This document shows, piece by piece, positions 1-4,688 of a stretch of DNA of 6,855 nt. Position numbers and translations under genes: made by a program. The stretch covers positions 1 to 6,855 of the forward strand of contig JAEYRU010000079.1 in assembly GCA_023435335.1 (NCBI GenBank), read 5' to 3'. This stretch comes from Pseudomonadota bacterium (GTDB taxonomy: Bacteria; Pseudomonadota; Alphaproteobacteria; Rhizobiales; Rhizobiaceae). The notes under the pieces were generated by a model, which did no database searches, had not been told where the DNA came from, and saw only the letters and a program-made list of their open reading frames with translations. Each line of letters opens with the position of its first letter. Positions within the stretch are counted from its first letter, which is position 1.

Positions 1-451
1 AGGTGTCCCAGATGCAGCCGAGCGCGAAGGGGCGGCCGTCCTTCATGGCGACCGCGTAGGGCTGCTTGTTCTTGCCCGTGCCGAGCACGTCCCGCCACTC
101 GAAGAAGCCGTCGATGGGCATGAGCGCCCGGCGCGAGGCATAGGCGTCGCGGAACAGGCCATTGGTGGCGATGCCCTCGCAGCGGATGTTGATCGGCGGC
201 GGCCGGTCGCCCTTCTGCGGCGGGCGCGCGCGCCGGTGCACGAAACCCCAGCGGGCGCGGCGGAACACCGGACCCATCACGTCCGGCTCGCGCACCGTGT
301 CCATCACGATGATCGGGTATTCGAGCGAGGGCGCGCCGTTCCACAGCGGAAAGCCGTTGGCCAGCGCCTCCACGCCCGCCGAGCGCCGCGCGAAGGCGAA
401 GCCGGAGAGCATGGTTTCGAGGCTGGTCTTTACGTAGACGCGTCCGCACAT
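1..451 (-). CDS. SRAP (SOS response-associated peptidase, YedK/HMCES-like) abasic-site protein, N-terminal part
   Basis: Proteins of this family (YedK in E. coli, HMCES in humans) bind abasic sites in single-stranded DNA and shield them through a covalent thiazolidine link to Cys2 during replication. The minus-strand reading starts ATG-TGC, giving MCGR with the diagnostic Cys2 exposed after Met removal. Further family features are a WGF motif (W68-F70), the conserved asparagine in INIRCE (N88, with R90 and E92), and the glutamate in GFFEW (E118). The conserved histidine expected further on lies beyond the left edge, so 150 codons are present of a protein usually a little over 200 residues. 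Codon use is GC-rich like the housekeeping genes. No Shine-Dalgarno is visible before the ATG; a TATACC hexamer lies only about 9 bases upstream (see findings). It is divergent from the NACHT gene. Family assignment is firm; activity is inferred from the family. Confidence 0.93.
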   Translation of the reverse strand, partial: MCGRVYVKTSLETMLSGFAFARRSAGVEALANGFPLWNGAPSLEYPIIVMDTVREPDVMGPVFRRARWGFVHRRARPPQKGDRPPPINIRCEGIATNGLFRDAYASRRALMPIDGFFEWRDVLGTGKNKQPYAVAMKDGRPFALGCIWDT

Positions 452-480
452 GGGGTGAGGGTATAGGGGGAGAGTGGGGC

Positions 481-505
481 GGAGGGGAAGGAGGGGAAGG
501 AGGGG
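481..505 (+). repeat. G-rich 9-bp tandem repeat with G-quadruplex potential
   Basis: The unit GGAGGGGAA occurs at 481-489 and 490-498, with a third partial copy (GGAGGGG) at 499-505. The G-tracts at 484-487, 493-496, 502-505 and 507-509 are separated by loops of 5, 5 and 1 bases, which fits the G3+N1-7 quadruplex pattern. It lies about 30-55 bases upstream of the SRAP start. The repeat is seen directly; any folding or regulatory effect is inference. Confidence 0.75.
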
Positions 506-782
506 CGGGTCATAACTGCGGCCAGCAGGCTATCGACGTTCCCCTCTCAAGCTTACATCAAGGACAGTGTATCGGAGGATTTCGGACATAGGCATTTAAG
601 CAAAGAGAACGGCACATGCCGCGAGAACGAAGCAGCCACTATCCGTTCACCTGCGGCAACAGAAAGCCCTCCCTTCATGGTTAGAAACAAGTTGCAATAT
701 CCCCGACACAAACCAAAACTGCCAATGGGTAGATTCGCGCGGCTAGGCGGCCAACTAAAAGGACGGGCCTGTTCGTGCATGA

Positions 783-788
783 AGGGGG
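783..788 (+). promoter_or_regulatory. Ribosome binding site of the NACHT gene
   Basis: AAGGGGG sits six bases before the ATG at 795, a good Shine-Dalgarno position that supports this start. A seven-codon frame (ATG at 779, TGA at 800-802) overlaps this site and the start codon, but it has no clear binding site of its own. Confidence 0.7.
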
Positions 789-794
789 CACAAT

Positions 795-2438
795 ATGGCT
801 GACCAGGAATCCGCTCTATCATCAGCTTTCTCAAATACATTGGCAGGCTTAATTGACAAGGCTTTCCAACATACTATCAATAATTCAAAGGAAAGCGCAA
901 ACTTTGTCGCCACGCGCCTCGCGGTTGGTTTCGAACAATATATTGCGACAGCAAAGAGTAGGTGTCTGAACGTCAAAACTCTTTTGTCCGGCGGTGCTCC
1001 CGTCAGGTTAGAAAAATCGTATGAACCTGCAATACTGAACGTCAACGGCATATCCGTTCCCATTGATGAATTCATAAGAGACTTGGGAAACATTAGGAAT
1101 CGAGCAATAATTACCGCGACCTTAGGGTCCGGAAAATCGTTCACAATGAGGTATATATATAGCAGTCTAGCTGGACGAAGCGACTGGGGGCGGATACCGC
1201 TCTTTATCGAATTACGAAATGTCCCGTTCTCGGAAAAGACGTTAACTGCCTATATTGCAGACCTACTTAGCCCATTTACGCATTTTGTATCCGAACGCTC
1301 AATTATATCTGGCCTGAAAGCAGGGATATTTGCTCTCGTACTCGACGGGTTTGACGAGGTATCAGTAAAGCATAGACGTTCAGCAGACATTCAAATAAAC
1401 CGGATTGCATCGGACTATCCGCGCTCCGTTGTCGTTGTGTCCTCGCGGCCGGATGAGCGCTTTGTTAGTTGGCATAGCTTCCCAGAGTATCAAATTGAGC
1501 CTCTCACGCTGCCGCGGCTTGAATCGCTATTGCAAAGGATTGATTTCGATGAAACGGACAAGGATCTCTTTATAAAGCGACTGGGAAAGGGCTTATTCAA
1601 ATCCCATAAAAAGATACTTGAGAACCCTCTGTTGGCGTCGATGATGTTGTTAACGTTTAAGGAGTTTCAGGATGTTCCGTCCAAGATGCATGTCTTCTAT
1701 GGCACAGCATTCGACGTTTTGTATCGTCGACACGACGCAACGAAACCTGACTATCAGCGCGAGTTCGCGTCGGGACTTGATCTAACTGACTTCAAACGGG
1801 CCTTTATGACATTTTGCTTTATGAGTTATATTGATAGAGTCTATAGCTTTGATTCGGGCTCATTTTTGAAGTACACAACCAAAAGCCTTCAATACGAAGA
1901 AATATCTGCTAAAAGCGAGGATTTTCTTTTTGATATCGAAAACAATATATGTATTTGCCATAAAGAGGGGGACGATATTGATTTTATACATAGATCCTTT
2001 CAAGAATATTTTGCTGCCCAATTTCTGTCCAAGCGCAGCATAGAACAGGCATATGATTTTATTGACACGCTTATATCCGAGAACTCTGCGAGTGAGTTCT
2101 TTGATATGCTCATCGAAATTGACTCAGAGGAGTTTGAGCGGAAGTACTTTTTGGAAAAACTGGCACGTATAGACGAAGAGCTATCATCCGCCAAAACAAT
2201 TAAGGAAAAAATCGCTGCGATTTCCTCCCAATACGCCGTGGGATATTTTGGAGACGAGGAAGAAAACAGGGCGCTTTTTGTTCCAATTTTCTTGCGCACT
2301 AAGTATCACGATAATTCCAAATCTCAGCGCGCTGTTGATCCATACAGGACGCCGGTACGGCTTGAGGCCCTTTACACCTTGGGAGCATACATCGGGGCGA
2401 ATGTGGGAGGACTTGGTTCGCGAATTGGTTGGTCCTAA
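795..2438 (+). CDS. NACHT-domain P-loop NTPase, bacterial NLR-like (bNACHT) candidate anti-phage protein
   Basis: This is a STAND-type ATPase of the NACHT family, which includes bacterial NLR-related proteins that protect against phage. Residues 1-100 hold a helical leader with a family-typical VKTLL stretch (60-64). The nucleotide-binding domain follows: Walker A LGSGKS (110-115), Walker B LVLDGFDEV (181-189) and a sensor-1-like SSRPDERF (216-223). Next come NPLLASMMLL (277-286) and PSKMHVFYGTAFDVLYRRHDA (295-315), then the winged-helix signature DFIHRSFQEYFAA (396-408). The first glycine of the consensus P-loop is replaced (A108). The C-terminus has no leucine-rich or TPR repeats, suggesting the short NACHT-associated C-terminal type. 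No N-terminal nuclease, TIR or membrane effector is recognisable, and no partner gene is adjacent. The gene is clearly AT-richer than its neighbours, consistent with horizontal transfer. The last roughly ten residues may be frameshifted (see 2401-2625). NACHT assignment is firm; the defence role is inferred from the family. Confidence 0.9.
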   Translation: MADQESALSSAFSNTLAGLIDKAFQHTINNSKESANFVATRLAVGFEQYIATAKSRCLNVKTLLSGGAPVRLEKSYEPAILNVNGISVPIDEFIRDLGNIRNRAIITATLGSGKSFTMRYIYSSLAGRSDWGRIPLFIELRNVPFSEKTLTAYIADLLSPFTHFVSERSIISGLKAGIFALVLDGFDEVSVKHRRSADIQINRIASDYPRSVVVVSSRPDERFVSWHSFPEYQIEPLTLPRLESLLQRIDFDETDKDLFIKRLGKGLFKSHKKILENPLLASMMLLTFKEFQDVPSKMHVFYGTAFDVLYRRHDATKPDYQREFASGLDLTDFKRAFMTFCFMSYIDRVYSFDSGSFLKYTTKSLQYEEISAKSEDFLFDIENNICICHKEGDDIDFIHRSFQEYFAAQFLSKRSIEQAYDFIDTLISENSASEFFDMLIEIDSEEFERKYFLEKLARIDEELSSAKTIKEKIAAISSQYAVGYFGDEEENRALFVPIFLRTKYHDNSKSQRAVDPYRTPVRLEALYTLGAYIGANVGGLGSRIGWS

Positions 2439-2625
2439 GGACAATGTTGCCGTGGTGCGCGCTACTTCGGTTACCACCAAGCTGGCAAGGGCATCCGGTC
2501 TATTGACCTATTTTGGCGAATTGGTTCGTGAGGTAAAACGGCTTCGCAAGGAACTTGATGAGCGACATGGCAAGAAGAATCGGCTCTTGTCTGACCTTTT
2601 GAAGAGAAAACCGAAGGGTGCCTAG
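2401..2625 (+). CDS. Out-of-frame C-terminal extension of the NACHT protein, or overlapping small charged protein
   Basis: This frame is +1 relative to the NACHT gene and overlaps its end by 38 bases. From the ATG at 2401 it encodes 74 residues, mostly charged and helical, with a lysine/arginine-rich end (LVREVKRLRKELDERHGKK). The frame is open further upstream, but the part before 2401 does not look like protein. Removing one G from the GGG run at 2405-2407 would join NACHT residue 537 (V) to EDLVREL and give a continuous protein of about 609 residues. A charged helical tail of this sort is what I would expect at the end of this NACHT group, so I favour a frameshifted C-terminus. A translationally coupled small gene is the alternative; only a weak purine stretch (CGGGGCGA) precedes the ATG. 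Confidence 0.55.
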   Translation: MWEDLVRELVGPKDNVAVVRATSVTTKLARASGLLTYFGELVREVKRLRKELDERHGKKNRLLSDLLKRKPKGA

Positions 2626-2731
2626 GCTGCGGTAACGCGTAGGGCAAGTCTGACTCTGTGAGTTAGGTAGTGCAGTTTCTCGCGGGGCGGAGGCTCGTGT
2701 CCGCCGCGCCTCCCGGTAATCTGCCCCCCAT

Positions 2732-2736
2732 GGAGG
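2732..2736 (+). promoter_or_regulatory. Ribosome binding site of the small lipoprotein gene
   Basis: GGAGG lies five bases before the ATG at 2742. An in-frame ATG at 2730 would overlap this site and add MEDP ahead of the signal peptide, so the downstream start is preferred. Confidence 0.65.
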
Positions 2737-2741
2737 ATCCC

Positions 2742-2843
2742 ATGAAAGCAGCGCTCATCCTTCTCGTCCTGGTCGCGCTCGGCGGCTGCGAGAGCCGGCC
2801 CGACTGCGTCGTCACGCCGAACGACACGGTGGAGTGTAATTGA
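2742..2843 (+). CDS. Small putative lipoprotein (33 residues)
   Basis: The frame begins MKAALILLVLVALGGC: one lysine, a hydrophobic core and a lipobox (LGGC, Cys16), as in lipoproteins processed by Lgt and signal peptidase II. The mature part would be only 18 residues (CESRPDCVVTPNDTVECN) with two more cysteines (22 and 32) that could pair. A strong Shine-Dalgarno stands at the right distance. Codon use is GC-rich, like the core genome and unlike the NACHT gene before it. The first repeat element starts seven bases after the stop. It recalls the tiny entericidin-type lipoproteins in layout only, and I do not recognise the family. Serine or glycine rather than aspartate after the cysteine usually favours the outer membrane; here glutamate follows, so its location is open. 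Confidence 0.65.
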   Translation: MKAALILLVLVALGGCESRPDCVVTPNDTVECN

Positions 2844-2850
2844 GGGGGCG

Positions 2851-3086
2851 TATCTCCCCCCTTGCGAGGGAGAAATGCAAGAGAGGGGCTTTGAAGCGCG
2901 CCCCTCGAGACTAGCCCCTTACTTGCGATTTCCAGCTTAGCTCGCTGAACGGCCTTCGGCCTAGTCCCGGAAGCCGTGGAACAGCCCTGCGCTAGGGCGC
3001 CGGGCGTTCGTCACTCCAATCGACAAATCGTTGTCGATTGGCCGCTGCGCGGACGCTCCTCACTCTCTCCCGCAAGGGGAGAGATA
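2851..3086 (+). repeat. MITE-like palindromic element, copy 1
   Basis: The element is bounded by imperfect terminal inverted repeats of about 23 bp (2851-2873 and 3064-3086, roughly 20 of 23 matching). These begin TATCTC and end GAGATA around a TTGCG/CGCAA core. Inside are an imperfect inverted repeat (GCAAGAGAGGGGCT at 2877-2890 against 2913-2926) and a perfect stem-loop at 3017-3040. It encodes no convincing protein. The last 86 bases are identical to the end of copy 2, which lies in the same orientation. Terminal TA dinucleotides would fit TA target duplication as in IS630/mariner-type miniature elements, which is inference. It fills the gap between the lipoprotein stop and the dtd stop. 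Confidence 0.85.
3017..3040. repeat. Perfect stem-loop inside element copy 1
   Basis: Arms CAATCGACAA (3017-3026) and TTGTCGATTG (3031-3040) pair perfectly over 10 bp with a four-base ATCG loop. No T-run follows on either strand, so it is not a typical intrinsic terminator. Confidence 0.85.
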
Positions 3087-3098
3087 AGGGTGCCCCGC

Positions 3099-3539
3099 TC
3101 ACCCCGCCGTATCCAGCCAGATCGTAACCGGGCCGTCATTCACCGACGCCACCTTCATGTCGGCGCCGAAGACGCCGTTGGCGGTGGCGATGCCGTGGGC
3201 GCGCAGCGCATCGGAGAAATGCTCGTAGAGGCGCTTGCCCTCGTCCGGCGCGGCGGCGGTCGAGAAGCCCGGGCGGTTGCCCTTCGTCTCGGCGGCCAGC
3301 GTGAACTGGCTGACGACGAGCGCCGCCCCGCCGGTGTCGGCGAGCGAGCGGTTCATGCGGCCGGCATCGTCCCTGAAGATGCGCAGATTGGCCACCTTTC
3401 GCGCCAGCCAGGCCGATTGCGCCTCCCGGTCGCCCGCCATGGCGCAGACGAACACCAGCAGGCCGGGGCCGATCTCGCCCGCGGTGTCGCCGTCGACGGT
3501 CACCGAGGCGCTGGAAACGCGTTGGATCAGTGCGCGCAT
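3099..3539 (-). CDS. dtd: D-aminoacyl-tRNA deacylase
   Basis: Dtd removes D-amino acids (and glycine mischarged on tRNA-Ala) from tRNA in the cytoplasm, proofreading chirality before translation. The 146-residue protein matches the usual family length. It shows the start MRALIQRVSSASVTVDG, the catalytic-site motif SQFTL (77-81), and the second signature NDGPVT (134-139, the Gly-cisPro region with G136-P137) near the C-terminus. The ATG at 3539 is chosen because the family begins with MRA(L/V)(I/V)QRV and because AAGGGAA stands five bases upstream. The frame is open further back to about 3692, but that part reads through the repeat element and is not coding. The gene lies between two direct copies of a palindromic element, 12-13 bases from each. 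Confidence 0.96.
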   Translation of the reverse strand: MRALIQRVSSASVTVDGDTAGEIGPGLLVFVCAMAGDREAQSAWLARKVANLRIFRDDAGRMNRSLADTGGAALVVSQFTLAAETKGNRPGFSTAAAPDEGKRLYEHFSDALRAHGIATANGVFGADMKVASVNDGPVTIWLDTAG

Positions 3540-3544
3540 GTCGG

Positions 3545-3551
3545 TTCCCTT
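3545..3551 (-). promoter_or_regulatory. Ribosome binding site of dtd, abutting the repeat element
   Basis: On the minus strand AAGGGAA precedes the dtd ATG by five bases. Its first base is the terminal base of element copy 2, so the end of the element and the binding site touch. Confidence 0.7.
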
Positions 3552-3842
3552 ATCTCTCCCCTTGCGGGAGAGAAAGCATTTTCCTGCGCTTGCGAGCGGG
3601 CTTGTCCCCGAGCAAGTGCCTGGAAAATGCAAGAGAGGGGCTTTGACGTGCCCGCCCTTCGAGACTAGCCCCTCACTTGCGATTTCTAGCACTTGGCTCG
3701 CTTAACGGCCTTGGGCCTGGTCCCGCAAGCCGTGGAACAGCCCTGCGCCATGGCTTCGGGCGTTCGTCACTCCAATCGACAAATCGTTGTCGATTGGCCG
3801 CTGCGCGGACGCTCCTCACTCTCTCCCGCAAGGGGAGAGATA
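3551..3842 (+). repeat. MITE-like palindromic element, copy 2
   Basis: The terminal inverted repeats are perfect over 23 bp (3551-3573 and 3820-3842). The element lies in the same orientation as copy 1 and is identical to it over the final 86 bases. It is longer because of about 52 extra bases near the left end. These are themselves palindromic, with GCATTTTCC (3576-3584) pairing with GGAAAATGC (3622-3630). A second inner inverted repeat (3629-3642 against 3667-3680) matches at 13 of 14 positions. No transposase is present, so it would have to be moved by an enzyme encoded elsewhere. It lies upstream of dtd and could influence its transcription or mRNA structure. Confidence 0.88.
3773..3796. 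repeat. Perfect stem-loop inside element copy 2
   Basis: This has the same 10-bp arms and ATCG loop as in copy 1 (arms 3773-3782 and 3787-3796). Its exact conservation fits a structural role or a recent common origin of the two copies. Confidence 0.85.
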
Positions 3843-3877
3843 GGGGCGCGGCGCCGCCGACGCTTACCGGGACGCGA

Positions 3878-4021
3878 TCATCCCCCCTTCACGTGCCGGC
3901 CCAGCCACTCCTCCAGCACCGGCTTGCGGAAGGTCCCAGCCTCCAGGTGCCGGTAGATGAAGGCGATCACCTCGTCGGGCTCGGCCCCCTTCCAGGTGTG
4001 AATAGGGACGGGCCGGTCCCC
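3878..4021 (-). pseudogene. Orphan coding-like frame without a clear start (possible gene remnant)
   Basis: The minus-strand frame ending in TGA at 3878-3880 reads HTWKGAEPDEVIAFIYRH and onward to EEWLGRHVKGG. It has a natural amino-acid mix and strong G/C at third codon positions, which looks like a genuine C-terminus of about 40-45 residues. I find no in-frame ATG, GTG or TTG between 4021 and 4138. The next in-frame ATG codons lie further upstream, where the frame is arginine-rich and antisense to the better-supported gene at 4152. It could be a decayed gene, a frameshifted gene or one using a rare start. I do not recognise the family. Confidence 0.35.
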
Positions 4022-4091
4022 GCCCGCCCCGACGCCCGCGGATGGCGGCGCGCCGGCCTTCCCGGCCTCCCGGAGAAAAAATAATGGTCCG

Positions 4092-4119
4092 ATTCTATCC
4101 CCCTCTTTTGCAGCCGCAA
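4092..4119 (-). promoter_or_regulatory. Weak candidate sigma-70-type promoter
   Basis: The minus strand reads TTGCGG (4119-4114), a 16-base spacer and TAGAAT (4097-4092). The -10 matches the consensus at five of six positions but the -35 at only three. It lies in a locally AT-rich patch (about 4076-4130) between the orphan minus-strand frame and the plus-strand gene at 4152, and points toward the orphan frame. Confidence 0.25.
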
Positions 4120-4140
4120 TATCATCGTGGCGTGTCGAAC

Positions 4141-4145
4141 GGAGG
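4141..4145 (+). promoter_or_regulatory. Ribosome binding site of the 4152 gene
   Basis: GGAGG stands six bases before the ATG at 4152. This is ideal spacing and the main reason for preferring this start over the in-frame ATG codons at 4182 and 4239. Confidence 0.6.
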
Positions 4146-4151
4146 CCGGCG

Positions 4152-4688
4152 ATGCCGAGGCCAACAGGGAACGGGCTGGAGATGGACGGGCGGAAAAGGA
4201 ACGGGGGCGAAGCGGGCCGCGAGCTCGCCCGCGAGCGGATGGTGCTGGAGCGCATCCTGGCGTTGCTCCTGTCGCTCGCCGCTCTGGCCGAGCGTGCGAC
4301 CGGCGCATCGCCGCGCCGCCGGCGGCGGGTCGCCGGGTTCCTCTCCGTCGCGCTTGCCGAGGCGCGCGACATGATCGCCCGCCTCGCCGGCCTGCGCCCG
4401 GACCCTGCCGCCGGACCGCCCTGTCCGGCCCCCTGTCCGGATCACACCGCCGGCGCGTACGCTTCGGCCGACGGGATGCGCCGCCTCGCGGCCGCCCTGC
4501 GGGCGCTGGCGCTGGTCCTGCATGCGCTGCTTGAGCGGGCGCGCCGCGGCGGCCCTCAGTCGCCCATCTTGAGGGCCTGGATGAAGGCTTCCTGCGGGAT
4601 CTCGACCTTGCCGAACTGCCGCATGCGCTTCTTGCCCTCCTTCTGCTTCTCCAGCAGCTTGCGCTTGCGGGTCACGTCGCCGCCGTAG
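4152..4688 (+). CDS. Hypothetical protein, 178 residues, 3' end antisense to lepA
   Basis: I cannot assign a family. Codon third positions are strongly G/C along residues 1-135, and the Shine-Dalgarno is good, so this part is probably real. It has a charged N-terminus and a hydrophobic helix (MVLERILALLLSLAALAER, 30-48). A basic cluster (PRRRRR) follows, then a proline/cysteine-rich linker (around GPPCPAPCPDH), then an amphipathic alanine/leucine-rich helix ending in LLERARRGG. The helix could be a short membrane or coiled-coil segment. No stop occurs before the frame enters lepA: the last 133 bases (44 codons) run antisense to the lepA 3' end. That tail may be a genuine long convergent overlap or may reflect a lost stop codon. 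On the other strand a long arginine-rich frame also covers this region, but I regard it as a shadow. Confidence 0.5.
   Translation: MPRPTGNGLEMDGRKRNGGEAGRELARERMVLERILALLLSLAALAERATGASPRRRRRVAGFLSVALAEARDMIARLAGLRPDPAAGPPCPAPCPDHTAGAYASADGMRRLAAALRALALVLHALLERARRGGPQSPILRAWMKASCGISTLPNCRMRFLPSFCFSSSLRLRVTSPP

Larger units (their letters stand above)
452..794. other. Intergenic region between divergent SRAP and NACHT genes
   Basis: No gene is supported in these 343 bases. The first 60 are G-rich on the plus strand and hold a short tandem repeat. From about 540 the composition becomes visibly AT-richer, matching the NACHT gene that follows, so the left edge of acquired DNA may lie around 510-545. 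I see no tRNA, integrase, attachment-site repeat or convincing -35/-10 pair; TTGCAA at 692-697 has only a weak -10 partner (AAAACT, 715-720). A minus-strand open frame covering 553-840 overlaps the NACHT start, resembles nothing I recognise, and is treated as chance. Confidence 0.6.

Noticed and set aside
553..840. Minus-strand open frame of 95 codons between SRAP and NACHT
   Set aside because: It overlaps the NACHT start, has no recognisable family and no clear binding site; better explained as chance.
2686..2705. Possible terminator GGCGGA-N8-TCCGCC after the NACHT gene
   Set aside because: The stem is short, the loop long and no T-run follows.
2976..3668. Long plus-strand frame opposite dtd
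   Set aside because: It is antisense to dtd and crosses both repeat elements; its arginine/alanine-rich translation is typical of a GC-rich shadow frame.
3540..3692. N-terminal extension of Dtd upstream of 3539
   Set aside because: It reads through the repeat element, and the family start MRALIQRV with its own Shine-Dalgarno is at 3539.
2851..3842. CRISPR array
   Set aside because: There are only two long, element-like copies with terminal inverted repeats and a gene between them; no regular short repeats or spacers.
4060..4090. Intrinsic terminator at the GC-rich stretch beside the A/T run
   Set aside because: The hairpin lies on the wrong side of the T-run on both strands.
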